DNA of 43,508 bases from Pirellulales bacterium (GTDB lineage Bacteria > Planctomycetota > Planctomycetia > Pirellulales > JAEUIK01), in the NCBI GenBank assembly GCA_019694455.1, contig JAIBBY010000041.1, forward strand, positions 1 to 43,508, given 5' to 3'. Both the position numbers and the translations under genes were made by a program. Positions 1 through 8,561 of the stretch are shown piece after piece; positions within the stretch are counted from its first letter, which is position 1, and each line of letters begins with the position of its first letter. The notes below the pieces were generated by a model. The model was not told the origin of the DNA. It did not search any database and saw only the letters and a list, made by a program, of their open reading frames with translations.

Positions 1-129
1 CAGCGCCACGCGCGCCACCAAGCCAACCGCCAGTATCGCGGCCAGAATCAGCCAGACGCGGCGCGGCCGGGCCGCCGCAACGTCGCGCGGCGCGGCGCCA
101 TCGGCCGGTGGGAGAGTATTGGCGCTCAC
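1..129 (-). CDS. N-terminus of a membrane protein (cut by window edge)
   Basis: The first 43 codons of a minus-strand gene that continues beyond base 1. It begins with GTG at 129, whose last bases form the TGA stop of the UbiA gene (a GTGA junction), so the two are almost certainly translationally coupled. The N-terminus is a short Ala/Pro-rich stretch, then basic residues (RPRR) and a hydrophobic segment starting VWLILAAILAVG, as in a signal anchor or first transmembrane helix. An ArnT-like GT39 glycosyltransferase would be a natural partner for a polyprenyl-phosphate-modifying UbiA enzyme, but that is a guess from context; too little of the protein is visible to assign a family. Confidence 0.7.
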   Translation of the reverse strand, partial: MSANTLPPADGAAPRDVAAARPRRVWLILAAILAVGLVARVAL

Positions 130-1133
130 AGTTCCCACAACGGCGGCAAACCCGATTCGGCCACGTTGAACCACTCGTACAACACGTGAATCCGCACGAA
201 CATCAGACCCACGAACACCCCCACGCACAGCACCAAATAGGCCATCAAGCCCAGCTCGCGATAAAGCTGCTCGGGTTGCTGCGCCGCGCTGTCCGGCTTG
301 AGCGACACGTGAAGGTAGTAGCTGAAAAATCCCGCAATCAGCGGCACGCTGAGCACCAGTTCTAGGTGGTAGCGCACGATGAACATGCCCAACAATAGCG
401 CCGCCGCCGTGGCGTAAAAGAACATGCTGATCATCAGCCGTTCGCTGTTGTAATAGCCGAACGAGCGACGATACGCCGCCGCGACCGCCGGATCGTCGAT
501 CGAGCGATACTCGGCAAAGCGCTTGCTCGCCATGAAGAACGCCCCTACCATCCAGTAGAACGCGATGAACGTCAACGGCGGCACCGCCGCCGAGGTCACC
601 GCGAACCAGCCCAACAAGAGCCGTAGCGGATTGTTCACCGACTCCGACAGCACATCCACGTACGGCAATTCTTTAAGCCGCACCGGAGGCACGTTGTAGA
701 GCAGTCCCATGCCCAGCAGCGCCGCCGCGGACAGAAAGAACGGCACGTTCAGTTGCCATGCCATCGTCAGCGCCACTGCCGCCAACAAGAACCATTCGCA
801 ATAGGCCAGCGGCACAGAGACCTTGCCCGACGGGATCGGCCGCTCGCGCTTTGTCGGATGATGACGATCGAGCGGCGCGTCGAGAATCTCGTTGATCACA
901 TAGTTGCTCGACGCGGTCAGGCAGGTGGCGGCCAATCCCCACAGCACCCGCCACAGCATGCCCCAATGCAGCGCCTCATGCGTGTAAAACAGGGCCACGA
1001 TCACGCCCAGCCCCATGAACACGTTCTTGAACCAATAGTCGGGCCGGGCAATCGCCACGTAGGCGGCCAGTCGCTGCCCCCAGGTCGGCGCGGCGGCCAT
1101 TTCTTGCCCGGTGGTTTCAGCCAATTGGCTCAT
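126..1133 (-). CDS. UbiA-family prenyltransferase, DPPR-synthase-like
   Basis: A 335-residue polytopic membrane protein of the UbiA superfamily with about eight or nine hydrophobic helices. The sequence RPDYWFKN at residues 30-37 matches the RPxxWxKN signature of the branch containing decaprenyl-phosphate 5-phosphoribosyltransferase. The Asp-rich motif is NEILDAPLDRHHP at 81-93, with Arg/Lys residues after it as in substrate-binding loops. The likely reaction is transfer of phosphoribose from PRPP, or a similar head group, onto a polyprenyl phosphate in the inner membrane. Its stop overlaps the GTG start of the next minus-strand gene by 4 bases, suggesting a lipid-linked sugar operon. The subfamily call rests on the N-terminal motif; another UbiA substrate is possible. 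Confidence 0.8.
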   Translation of the reverse strand: MSQLAETTGQEMAAAPTWGQRLAAYVAIARPDYWFKNVFMGLGVIVALFYTHEALHWGMLWRVLWGLAATCLTASSNYVINEILDAPLDRHHPTKRERPIPSGKVSVPLAYCEWFLLAAVALTMAWQLNVPFFLSAAALLGMGLLYNVPPVRLKELPYVDVLSESVNNPLRLLLGWFAVTSAAVPPLTFIAFYWMVGAFFMASKRFAEYRSIDDPAVAAAYRRSFGYYNSERLMISMFFYATAAALLLGMFIVRYHLELVLSVPLIAGFFSYYLHVSLKPDSAAQQPEQLYRELGLMAYLVLCVGVFVGLMFVRIHVLYEWFNVAESGLPPLWEL

Positions 1134-1390
1134 GCGCTATCGATCCACACACAAAGCGGCAGGCCAGGAAATGCGACCGCGTATCGAGCGAGATGGCTCG
1201 CTGTTTTGCCGTCGGCCCGCCGAGGAAGGTCCATGCTAAATGCGCGCCGCCGCCCCCGCAACAACCGGCGGCACTGGCCGGTCTTTCTCGCTACAAACGA
1301 CAAAACCGGCCACAAATTCTGCTACTATCGCGATTGAGCCCAGTCGGTTGGGCCTTGGCAAATTCAATTCGCTCGCTCGGAATACGCATC

Positions 1391-2074
1391 ATGCCTCGTC
1401 TGCTTACGCTCGCCGTGCTCTTCTCGCTCTGCCTCGCTTCCGCGCGCGCCGATGACGGCGACTGGAAGGACCTGTTCGATGGCAAAACGCTGGTCGGCTG
1501 GAAGCAGCGTGGCGGCGACGCCAAATACCGCGTCGAAAATGGCGAGATCGTTGGCGCCAGCGTCCCCAACACCGGCAATTCGTTTCTCTGCACCGAGAGC
1601 GACTATGGCGACTTTATTTTGGAACTGGAGTTCAAAGTCGATCCCGCGCTCAACTCCGGGGTGCAGATTCGCAGCCAATGTTTCGATGAGCCACGCCCCT
1701 TTGAACACGAAGGCAAGCGCCGCGTCATTCCGGCCGGTCGCGTGCATGGTTATCAAGTCGAGATCGACCCTTCCGATCGCGCCTGGACGGCCGGCATTTA
1801 CGACGAAGCTCGCCGCGGCTGGCTGAACGATCTCAAGAATAATGAACCGGCTCGCAAGGCTTTCCGTCCAGGCGAGTGGAACAAGCTGCGCGTCGAGTGC
1901 CGCGGCGACTCCATCAAGACCTGGCTGAACGATGTGCCCGCCGCCGACCTCCAGGACGACATGACGCCAAGCGGGTTGATTGCCCTTCAAGTGCATGGCG
2001 TCGGCGGCAAAAAAGAACCGCTGGAAGTCCGTTGGCGGAATGTGCGAATCCAGGAAATCGCCAAAAAACCTTGA
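1391..2074 (+). CDS. Secreted DUF1080 / 3-keto-disaccharide hydrolase-domain protein
   Basis: A 227-residue exported protein. The ATG at 1391 gives a clear signal peptide (MPRLLTLAVLFSLCLASARA, cleavage near residue 20); the longer frame upstream adds only low-complexity residues. The mature part opens with WKDLFDGKTLVGW, the hallmark start of the DUF1080 (3-keto-disaccharide hydrolase) LamG-like beta-sandwich, and keeps the usual internal pieces: GNSFLCTESDYGDFILELEF, NSGVQIR, the YQVEIDPS strand, and a C-terminal GLIALQVHG with VRWRNVRIQE. The family is greatly expanded in planctomycetes and is linked to carbohydrate breakdown outside the cytoplasm. It stands alone, divergent from the UbiA gene across about 257 bases that hold nothing else I recognise. 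Confidence 0.87.
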   Translation: MPRLLTLAVLFSLCLASARADDGDWKDLFDGKTLVGWKQRGGDAKYRVENGEIVGASVPNTGNSFLCTESDYGDFILELEFKVDPALNSGVQIRSQCFDEPRPFEHEGKRRVIPAGRVHGYQVEIDPSDRAWTAGIYDEARRGWLNDLKNNEPARKAFRPGEWNKLRVECRGDSIKTWLNDVPAADLQDDMTPSGLIALQVHGVGGKKEPLEVRWRNVRIQEIAKKP

Positions 2075-2162
2075 TTGATGTGGAGGCAGTTCGCAAATGG
2101 CCCGTATTTTGCACTCTTGCAAAATGCCTTCTCCGACTGCCAGCGTTCAATCCGGGAAATGA

Positions 2163-2468
2163 ATGTTCATGCATGCTCCCTCTGACTCCACTCCCTCCGA
2201 CACCTCGCTGCGCTGCGATCTGGCCCATGTGCGTCCTGCCGTCGCGGCACGTCCACGAATCGCGGAGCAAGTGCAAAACTGGCTGCAATCGAGCGCCTAT
2301 CAGGAGTTGCGCAAGGTGCTCTGCGACTATCACGAGGGCATATTGACCCTACGCGGACGCGTCTCTTCCTTTTATCTCAAGCAAATGGCGCAGACGTTGG
2401 TCGCACGGCACGAGAGCGTCATTGAGTGCGTCAACAACATCGAGGTCCGCGCTCCGCGCGGCTGCTAG
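2163..2468 (+). CDS. Single BON-domain protein
   Basis: A 101-residue protein with one BON domain at about residues 40-95: LTLRGRVSSFYLKQMAQ followed by IECVNNIEV, the usual strand-helix-strand pattern. BON domains are thought to bind phospholipid or assemble membrane-associated proteins. There is no signal peptide or transmembrane segment, so this copy appears cytoplasmic. ATG codons at 2163 and 2169 are both possible starts. The protein resembles the minus-strand BON protein at 21683-21925 (shared KQMAQ and V-N-I-V core). It sits between DUF1080 and uvrA with no tight spacing to either. Cellular role unknown. Confidence 0.75.
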   Translation: MFMHAPSDSTPSDTSLRCDLAHVRPAVAARPRIAEQVQNWLQSSAYQELRKVLCDYHEGILTLRGRVSSFYLKQMAQTLVARHESVIECVNNIEVRAPRGC

Positions 2469-2612
2469 GCGCCTAAACGTTCGGCGCCGGCGCCAGCTCT
2501 CAAGGCAATGCTTGTTGCCTGCCAAATCGTCTGTTAGCGTGGGTGGTTTCGGCCCCTGCCGAAAGAGCTGTCAGGCGCGGCGAAGCGCCGGCAGCGCCAT
2601 CTCACGCAAGAG

Positions 2613-5513
2613 ATGTCAGACGAACTGCCTTGGCCCACGGGCGTCTCGATGGCCGATGCGACAGCCACTACCAGCCAGCGGAACGGCACCAAGCCCGCGC
2701 CTGCTGCCCCCTCAGACGTCATCCGCATCCGCGGCGCTAGGGTCCATAATCTCAAGAATATCGACCTCGATATCCCCCGCGATCAGTTCGTCGTGCTCAC
2801 CGGCCTCAGCGGCTCGGGCAAAAGCTCGCTCGCCTTTGACACTGTCTTTGCCGAGGGGCAACGGCAATACATCGAAAGTCTGTCCGTTCACGCGCGCCAG
2901 TTCGTAAACCAACTCGAACGCCCAGACGTCGACGAAATCGACGGCCTGCAGCCCACCATCTCCATCGATCAGCGCGGCGGAAGCCAAAACCCGCGCAGCA
3001 CCGTCGCCACGGTGACCGAAATCTACGACCACATGCGGCTCTTGTGGGCGCGGGTCGGACAACCACGCTGCCCGCAATGCGGCGTTGGTATCCGCCCGCA
3101 GACGGCCGATCAAATTCTGGAAGAGGCGCTCACCCTGCCAGAAAAGACCAAGGCCATGATCCTGGCGCCAATGGTTCGCGGTCGCAAAGGCCAGCACAAG
3201 GAGGTGCTGGAGACCATTCGCAAGGCGGGCTTCGTGCGCGTGCGAGTCGATGGAGAAATTCACGATATCGACGCCGTGCCCGAGTTAACGCGCCAAAAGA
3301 GCCACGACATCGAGGCGGTGGTCGACCGCGTAATGATTCGCGAAGGCATTCGGCCTCGCATGGCCGAGTCGATTCGCCTGGCGCTCAAGCACACCGAAGG
3401 GGTCGTGGTCATCAGTTGGCTCGAAGCGGCCGCCAACGATCCGGCTCAAGGCGCCTGGCGCGATTGGCTCTTCAGCACGCAATACGCCTGCCCCACCTGC
3501 AAGATCAGTCTGGCCGAGTTGGAACCCCGCACCTTCAGCTTCAATAGTCCCTACGGCGCTTGTCCCGCTTGCGATGGCATGGGCTACCGCGTGCAGTTCG
3601 ATCCCGAGTTGGTGCTGCCCGACGCGTCGCGCTCGATCAGCAAGGGAGCAATCGCCCCTTGGCGCAATGGCAAAAGCGCCGCCGCCAAGCGGCAACTGGC
3701 GGTGCTCAACGAGTTCTTGTCCAGCGACGAACAGTGGGCCAATCTGCCGCTCGCCGATTGGCGCCCCAAACAACTCGAACAACTCTGGTCGGGCGATGGC
3801 AAGCGCTTTCCCGGGCTGCTCACCCTGCTCGAACAGCAATACTCCACCGAAACCATCACCGCCGAGCGCGAAAAGCTGGAACTATTCCGCGGCCACGTCC
3901 GCTGCGCCGATTGCCAAGGCGCTCGCCTGCGCCCCGAGGCCCGCGCTGTGCAAGTCGCCGAGCGCGGCATTCACCAGATCGCGGCCCTCACGGTCGAGCA
4001 GGCGGCCAGCTACTTCGCCGATCTCCGTTTCAGCGGCGTCCAGGCCGCGATTGGGGAACCCCTGTCGCAAGAAATTGGCAAGCGACTCGATTTTCTCCTC
4101 AAGGTGGGGCTCAACTATCTCACGCTCGATCGTCCCGCCGACACCCTCTCGGGCGGCGAGTCGCAGCGCATTCGGTTGGCTGCCGGGCTTGGTTCCGGTC
4201 TGGTCGGCGTCTGCTATGTGCTCGACGAGCCATCGATTGGCCTGCACCAGCGCGACAACGATCGCCTGATCGCCGCCCTGGTCGAACTCAAACAGCAAGG
4301 CAACACCGTGCTGGTAGTCGAACACGATGAGGCCATGATGCGCGTCGCCGATTGGCTCATCGATCTGGGGCCGCGCGCTGGGGAGTTCGGCGGTCAGATC
4401 GTGTCGCAGGGCCCCGCCAGCCAGGTGGTCGGCGATCCCGCCTCGCTCACGGGGCGCTATCTGGCCGGGCTCGAATCAATCGTCGTGCCCGCCGCTCGGC
4501 GCAAAGCCGTCAGCAAGCGCGCCATCGTCCTCGAAGGCGCCTCCACCAACAATCTCAAGCACGTCACCGCTCGCTTTCCGCTCGGCGTCTTCACCTGCAT
4601 GACCGGCGTCAGTGGCTCGGGCAAAAGTTCGCTGCTAAACGAAACGCTCACCCCGGCGTTGCTGCGACACCTGGGGCTCGCGGTGCCCAAGCCGGGTCCG
4701 TTCGAACGATTGCGTGGCGCCGATCTGATCGACAAGTTGATCCCGATCGATCAAAGTCCCATTGGCCGCAGTCCCCGCAGCAATCTGGCCACCTACAGCG
4801 GCGCCTGGGACGAAATTCGCAAAGTCTTCGCCACCACCCGCGACGCCAAATTGCGCGGCTATCGCACCGGCCGCTTCAGCTTCAACACCGCTGGCGGCCG
4901 CTGCGAGGAGTGCCAGGGCCAAGGCGTGCAGAAGATTGAAATGAATTTTCTGCCCGATCTCTATGTCACCTGCCCCGTCTGCCGCGGCGCGCGCTTCAAC
5001 CGCCAAACGCTGGAGATCCGCTATCGCGGCAAGAGCATCGCCGACGTGCTCGATATGCCTGTCGCCGAGGCGCTGGCCTTCTTCGAGAATTATCCGCAAC
5101 TGGCGCGGCTTTTGACCTGCTTCGACGAGGTGGGCCTTGGCTATCTCAAGCTCGGCCAGTCTTCGACGACGCTCTCTGGCGGAGAATCGCAGCGCATCAA
5201 ACTCGCGACCGAACTGGCCCGCACCAGCACCGGCAATACCCTCTACGTCCTCGACGAGCCGACCACCGGACTGCACTTCGAAGACATCAAGCGTCTGCTG
5301 GCCGTCCTTATGCGATTAGTCGATTTAGGCAACACCGTGATCGTCATCGAGCATAATCTGGACGTCGTCAAATGCGCCGACTGGATTCTCGATCTGGGCC
5401 CCGAGGGGGGCGAGCGCGGCGGCCAGTTGTTGGCCGAAGGAACCCCCGAGGACGTGGCCGCCGTCGAGGCCAGCATCACGGGGCGCTACCTGCGTCCGCT
5501 GCTCCAGGTGTAA
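2613..5513 (+). CDS. uvrA: UvrABC excinuclease subunit A
   Basis: A 966-residue DNA-damage recognition ATPase of nucleotide excision repair, which loads UvrB at lesions. Both ABC modules are complete. The first Walker A is GLSGSGKSS (about 64-72), with signature [12 protein letters not shown] and Walker [16 protein letters not shown]. The second has [21 protein letters not shown] and [13 protein letters not shown]. The insertion-domain zinc site (CPTCK ... CPACDG) and the second zinc finger (CEECQG ... CPVCRG) are intact, as is the [13 protein letters not shown] segment. The length is close to the usual 940-960; the first 35 residues are a Ser/Thr/Ala-rich extension not typical of the family. 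ATG 2613 follows an AAGAG-like ribosome site. I see no obvious SOS box in the 143 bases upstream. Confidence 0.96.
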   Translation: MSDELPWPTGVSMADATATTSQRNGTKPAPAAPSDVIRIRGARVHNLKNIDLDIPRDQFVVLTGLSGSGKSSLAFDTVFAEGQRQYIESLSVHARQFVNQLERPDVDEIDGLQPTISIDQRGGSQNPRSTVATVTEIYDHMRLLWARVGQPRCPQCGVGIRPQTADQILEEALTLPEKTKAMILAPMVRGRKGQHKEVLETIRKAGFVRVRVDGEIHDIDAVPELTRQKSHDIEAVVDRVMIREGIRPRMAESIRLALKHTEGVVVISWLEAAANDPAQGAWRDWLFSTQYACPTCKISLAELEPRTFSFNSPYGACPACDGMGYRVQFDPELVLPDASRSISKGAIAPWRNGKSAAAKRQLAVLNEFLSSDEQWANLPLADWRPKQLEQLWSGDGKRFPGLLTLLEQQYSTETITAEREKLELFRGHVRCADCQGARLRPEARAVQVAERGIHQIAALTVEQAASYFADLRFSGVQAAIGEPLSQEIGKRLDFLLKVGLNYLTLDRPADTLSGGESQRIRLAAGLGSGLVGVCYVLDEPSIGLHQRDNDRLIAALVELKQQGNTVLVVEHDEAMMRVADWLIDLGPRAGEFGGQIVSQGPASQVVGDPASLTGRYLAGLESIVVPAARRKAVSKRAIVLEGASTNNLKHVTARFPLGVFTCMTGVSGSGKSSLLNETLTPALLRHLGLAVPKPGPFERLRGADLIDKLIPIDQSPIGRSPRSNLATYSGAWDEIRKVFATTRDAKLRGYRTGRFSFNTAGGRCEECQGQGVQKIEMNFLPDLYVTCPVCRGARFNRQTLEIRYRGKSIADVLDMPVAEALAFFENYPQLARLLTCFDEVGLGYLKLGQSSTTLSGGESQRIKLATELARTSTGNTLYVLDEPTTGLHFEDIKRLLAVLMRLVDLGNTVIVIEHNLDVVKCADWILDLGPEGGERGGQLLAEGTPEDVAAVEASITGRYLRPLLQV

Positions 5514-5562
5514 GATCGTCCGTTTCCCAATCTGCCAAGCACCAGACCGCCAGGAAATACCA

Positions 5563-6519
5563 ATGTCTGGCACGAAACAACCGCTCACACGCCGCGAGTT
5601 CGTGGCCGGCGCCGTCGCGGCGACGGCGCTCGTCGCCACCGCTCAAGTCCATGCCCAGGAGGATGCGATGATTCCTGTCGTCGACAGCCACCAACACATC
5701 TGGGATCTCAAACGATTCCACCTGCCGTGGACCGAGCGCGACAAGCCCATGGCCCGCGACTTCTCAATGCAAGATTATCTGGAGGCGACGCGCGGCATAC
5801 CCATCGAAAAAAGCGTGTATGTCGAGGTCGATGTCGAACCTAGCCAGCAGCAGGCCGAGGCCGACTACATAGTGGAGCTGTGCCGGCGCAAAGAGGGGCC
5901 GCTCGCGGCGGCCGTGGTCTCCGGTCGCCCCATCAGCGACCAGTTCCCCGCCTACGCGCGACAATTCAAAGACCATCCTTACGTGCGTGGCGTCAGGCAG
6001 GTGCTGCATGGCCCATCGACCCCCGCCGGTTACTGCCTGCAAAAAGAATTCATCGCCGGCATTCGCGCGCTCGGCGAGCTTGGCCTCAGCTTCGATATCG
6101 TCATCCGCCCCGGCGAACTGGCCGACGCGGCCAAACTGATCCAGGCCTGTCCGGGCACGCAGTTCATTCTCGATCACTGCGGCAATGCCAGCGTCCAATC
6201 CCCCGATCTCGCCCCCTGGCGCCGCGACATCGCAACGGTCGCCGAACAAAAGAACGTCGTCTGCAAAATCTCGGGCATCATCGCCTTCGTCAAACCGGGA
6301 GAGTGGCAGGCGGACGATCTAGCGCCGATTGTCAATCACGCGCTGACTGTCTTCGGACCCGACCGCGTGATGTACGGTGGCGACTGGCCGGTGTGCAATC
6401 TCGGCGCCTCGTATCGCGAATGGTACGACGCCTTGAACCAGATCGTCGCCGACCGACCGCTAAGCGAGCGCCGCCGACTGTTCCACGACAACGCCATTCG
6501 CTATTACCGACTCGCGTGA
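5563..6519 (+). CDS. Tat-exported amidohydrolase (COG3618, lactonase-type)
   Basis: A 318-residue TIM-barrel metal hydrolase of the amidohydrolase-2 / COG3618 group, which contains L-fuconolactonase and related sugar lactonases. A twin-arginine signal is visible at the N-terminus (TRREFVAG followed by an Ala-rich hydrophobic stretch ending AQVHAQ), so it acts outside the cytoplasm. The metal and catalytic signature is standard: DSHQHIWD near residue 42 at strand 1, ILDHCGN in the middle, and MYGGDWPV near the C-terminus with the essential Asp. The final FHDNAIRYYRL is also typical. Its TGA stop lies inside the GTG start of the following gene, so the two are probably co-translated. The substrate, most likely a sugar lactone, cannot be read from sequence. 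Confidence 0.87.
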   Translation: MSGTKQPLTRREFVAGAVAATALVATAQVHAQEDAMIPVVDSHQHIWDLKRFHLPWTERDKPMARDFSMQDYLEATRGIPIEKSVYVEVDVEPSQQQAEADYIVELCRRKEGPLAAAVVSGRPISDQFPAYARQFKDHPYVRGVRQVLHGPSTPAGYCLQKEFIAGIRALGELGLSFDIVIRPGELADAAKLIQACPGTQFILDHCGNASVQSPDLAPWRRDIATVAEQKNVVCKISGIIAFVKPGEWQADDLAPIVNHALTVFGPDRVMYGGDWPVCNLGASYREWYDALNQIVADRPLSERRRLFHDNAIRYYRLA

Positions 6520-7931
6520 CGCCCGTGTCTCCCGCCGAAAGCCGACCGACGCCGACCGCGACTCATTCGCGAGTCCTATCCCGCCTTTGGTTGCTGGCCG
6601 CGATGGTCGTCGCCGTCGAACTGGCTTCGCTGCGCGGCGTACTGCGCGCCACCGGCCATCTGGCGCTTGGCTCCTGGCTCTGCGCCGAGGATGGCGTGTT
6701 TGAACTCTTGGGCGCGGCCTGCTGCCTGGCCGCCGGCGTCCTGTTCTTGTTGGCGGCGCTGACCGGAGATTTTCGCGCGGCCGTTTCGCTCCATTCGGTG
6801 CGTCGCCGCTGGCTGGCAATGCTATTCGGACTGGGTTTGCTCCTCTGCTTTCTGGAAGAAACCAGTTGGGCGCAGCGCATTGTCGAGTATCGAACGCCAG
6901 GCTGGGTCGCGGCGCACAACGCGTCGGACGAGGCCAACCTGCACAACCTGGCTTGGTTCCAACCCAGTTTCGGCCTCAACTACCTTCAACTTGCCTGGCT
7001 GGTGGCCGTGCTCAGCGGTTTTGTCCTCTTGCCACTGGCCTGCCTGGCCCCCCCCATCCGGCGACTGGTCTCTGCGCTCGGTATTCCCGTCCCTCGTGGA
7101 CAAATCGTCGCCGTGCTCGCCGCTGGCCTCCTTGCCGGTTTGCTCATTCGCTGGCGGACGGCCGGCATTGGCCCCCTCAGTTGGCAGGAAGAAACCGAAG
7201 TCTTCGAGGTCCTCTCGCAGTTTGTCATCCTGCTCTGGGCGCTGGACGCTTGCCGCGAACCATTGGCTAGCCGACGGTCACTGGCCGTGCTTGTCACCTG
7301 CGGCATCGTGCTCCCGGTCACGGCGCTAGCCGCCGTCCGCGCGGCGCCCGCTTCCTGGGGCGAGGCCATCAGCATCGGCCATCGACTGCAAGGCGAGGCT
7401 TGGCGCGACAGTGGCGACCGCGCCGCCGCCATGCGCGAGTACGCGCTGGCCATCGAGCGCTGGCCCGACAATTGGATTGCCCAAGCGCGCATGGCCGAGG
7501 CGCTGCGCGATGCCGGCCAGACGCAGTGGGCAATCCAGCATTTTCGCCAGGCAATCGCCATCCCTGGTTCGCTCCCGGCATTGCGGCAACCTTTGGCCGC
7601 GATCTTGGCGAGCACCGGGCAACTGGCCGAGGCCAAAAGCGAGCTGCGCGAGAGTCTGCGTCTCGCTCCCGACGCCTCGGCGCATGCCCAATTGGCGCTA
7701 CTGCAATGGCGACAACGAGAACTTCCCGCGGCAGAGGAGTCGGCCCGCGCCGCCGTGAGACTTGCGCCCGATTCGGCTGATTGGCAATATTTACTGGCCA
7801 ACATCCTGGTCCAGGCGGGCAAGCGCGACGAGGCCATCAAAGCCTTTGATGCGGTCCTCAAACTTGATCCCCACCACGCCGGCGCGCTCCGCGACCGACA
7901 AACGCTCCAGCCTTCGGCGGCGTCCAAGTGA
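6516..7931 (+). CDS. Membrane protein with C-terminal TPR repeats
   Basis: A 471-residue protein in two parts. The N-terminal ~270 residues hold about seven hydrophobic helices (for example LLAAMVVAVELASL, LFGLGLLLCFLEE, WLVAVLSGFVLLPLACLA and VLVTCGIVLPVTALAAV). The C-terminal ~180 residues form four or so tetratricopeptide repeats; a clear one ends KRDEAIKAFDAVLKLDPHHAGAL. The repeats probably face one side of the membrane and bind a partner. GTG at 6516 overlaps the TGA of the amidohydrolase gene (GTGA), and a second GTG lies three codons in; both are in frame and no good ATG exists nearby. A C8 run sits at 7048-7055 within the coding region. No enzymatic motif is visible, and I do not recognise a named family. 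Confidence 0.75.
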   Translation: MTPVSPAESRPTPTATHSRVLSRLWLLAAMVVAVELASLRGVLRATGHLALGSWLCAEDGVFELLGAACCLAAGVLFLLAALTGDFRAAVSLHSVRRRWLAMLFGLGLLLCFLEETSWAQRIVEYRTPGWVAAHNASDEANLHNLAWFQPSFGLNYLQLAWLVAVLSGFVLLPLACLAPPIRRLVSALGIPVPRGQIVAVLAAGLLAGLLIRWRTAGIGPLSWQEETEVFEVLSQFVILLWALDACREPLASRRSLAVLVTCGIVLPVTALAAVRAAPASWGEAISIGHRLQGEAWRDSGDRAAAMREYALAIERWPDNWIAQARMAEALRDAGQTQWAIQHFRQAIAIPGSLPALRQPLAAILASTGQLAEAKSELRESLRLAPDASAHAQLALLQWRQRELPAAEESARAAVRLAPDSADWQYLLANILVQAGKRDEAIKAFDAVLKLDPHHAGALRDRQTLQPSAASK

Positions 7932-7983
7932 CCGGATCGTCGCCGCTCCGGGGTGCAATTCGAATTCAGACGGCGATTCCGAA

Positions 7984-8106
7984 AACTCCGAAAACCCCAC
8001 CCGCGGTTTGTCGGCTAGGCGAATCGCGCAAGCCCTAGCTAGATCAGATGTTGCGGACTTATCGCGAGGTACTGCCAGGGGTTGTCGGACAGGCGTTTTC
8101 GGAGTT
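7984..8106 (+). other. 123-base structured core of repeat copy A (candidate RNA or MITE)
   Basis: Bounded by a perfect 12-bp inverted repeat, AACTCCGAAAAC at 7984-7995 and GTTTTCGGAGTT at 8095-8106. Inside are two hairpins. The first pairs 8002-8012 with 8018-8028 around a GGCTA loop (11 pairs including three G-U). The second pairs 8053-8056 with 8062-8065. Copy B (32455-32577, minus) has the same length with about 14 differences. In hairpin 1 two G-U pairs become G-C; in hairpin 2 a C-G pair (8054/8064) becomes T-A, a two-sided compensatory change. The G-U pairs work only in RNA read in this orientation. Function unknown. Confidence 0.55.
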
Positions 8107-8263
8107 CACCCCCCCTGTTTTCGTGTTTTCGTTGCAATTCGATTCCGGCCCACGCGCCGCCTCACCTGCTCGCCTGATCCACTGCTCACCTGGTCGCTCT
8201 CCTCCCCACTATTCCCTCTCTGCGTCTCAGCGCCTCTGCGGCTCATCCCCTTCTTCCGCCTCG

Positions 8264-8304
8264 CCCCCACGCAGTAGGGGGAGAGGCAGCGACCGTAGGT
8301 CGCT
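8264..8304. repeat. REP-like hairpin pair
   Basis: Two adjacent stem-loops: CCCCC at 8264-8268 with GGGGG at 8277-8281, and AGCGACC-GTA-GGTCGCT at 8288-8304 (7-bp perfect stem, 3-base loop). It is followed by GGTGAGGGGG. The layout, an oligo-C/G flank around a compact stem, resembles intergenic palindromic repeats of many GC-rich bacteria. It is absent from repeat copy B, so it was probably inserted separately into copy A. There is no T-run, so it is a weak terminator candidate for the gene ending at 7931, which is also too far upstream. Confidence 0.55.
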
Positions 8305-8483
8305 GGTGAGGGGGTCTTTGGTATTCCTCACGAATCTCTAGTCAATCCTCCTCCCTCGCGTCTTCGTGCCTTGGCCTTTCTTTCTTCCTCACTCACCACT
8401 TTTTCCTCTCCGCGCCTCCGCGTCTCGGCGGTTCACTTCTCCCCTCTCATGTAAACAGTGTTCAAAAACATGACTTGAAATTT

Positions 8484-8501
8484 GTACACCAGATCGTGTA
8501 C
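8484..8501. promoter_or_regulatory. Palindrome GTACAC-N6-GTGTAC, copy A
   Basis: A perfect two-fold-symmetric site with 6-base arms and spacer CAGATC, immediately followed by TGTACGCATG. The copy at 32162-32179 keeps both arms exactly while three of six spacer bases differ. Conserved arms with a free spacer are what a dimeric DNA-binding protein would leave. Downstream in both copies is an identical 24-base mini-frame (8509-8532, MFLSRAS then stop) and a GGGAGC sequence before an ATG. The regulator is unknown; it resembles no operator I can name with confidence. Confidence 0.45.
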
Positions 8502-8561
8502 TGTACGCATGTTCCTGTCGCGCGCTTCGTGAACGGCGTTTGTCAGCGGCGGGAGCAAATG

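Larger units (their letters stand above)
7975..8561 (+). repeat. Composite dispersed repeat, copy A
   Basis: This gene-free stretch matches, in inverted orientation, the sequence at 32103-32585. Shared pieces in order are: a tandem TCCGAAAAC pair and a 123-base structured core; a C-rich run with TGTTTTCGTGTTTTCGTTGC; GCCGCCTCACCTGCT and CACTGCTCACCTG words; a pyrimidine-rich CTCTGCGTCTC-type segment, present twice in this copy (near 8215 and 8405); and a terminal block of about 100 bases (8461-8561) that differs from copy B at about six positions plus one base of length. Copy A also carries an extra hairpin element at 8264-8304. Reading frames across it are not kept: substitutions between the copies mostly change amino acids, so it is not a protein gene. 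Confidence 0.85.

Noticed and set aside
1130..1315. A 61-residue minus-strand frame ending in an ATGA overlap with the UbiA start
   Set aside because: The overlap is tempting, but the composition is not protein-like and no domain or signal is visible; the UbiA gene has a perfectly good own start.
8509..8532. The 7-residue mini-frame MFLSRAS, identical in both repeat copies
   Set aside because: Not listed as a gene: no ribosome site is visible before the ATG, and identity is expected from the conserved block. It is kept only as part of the palindrome finding.
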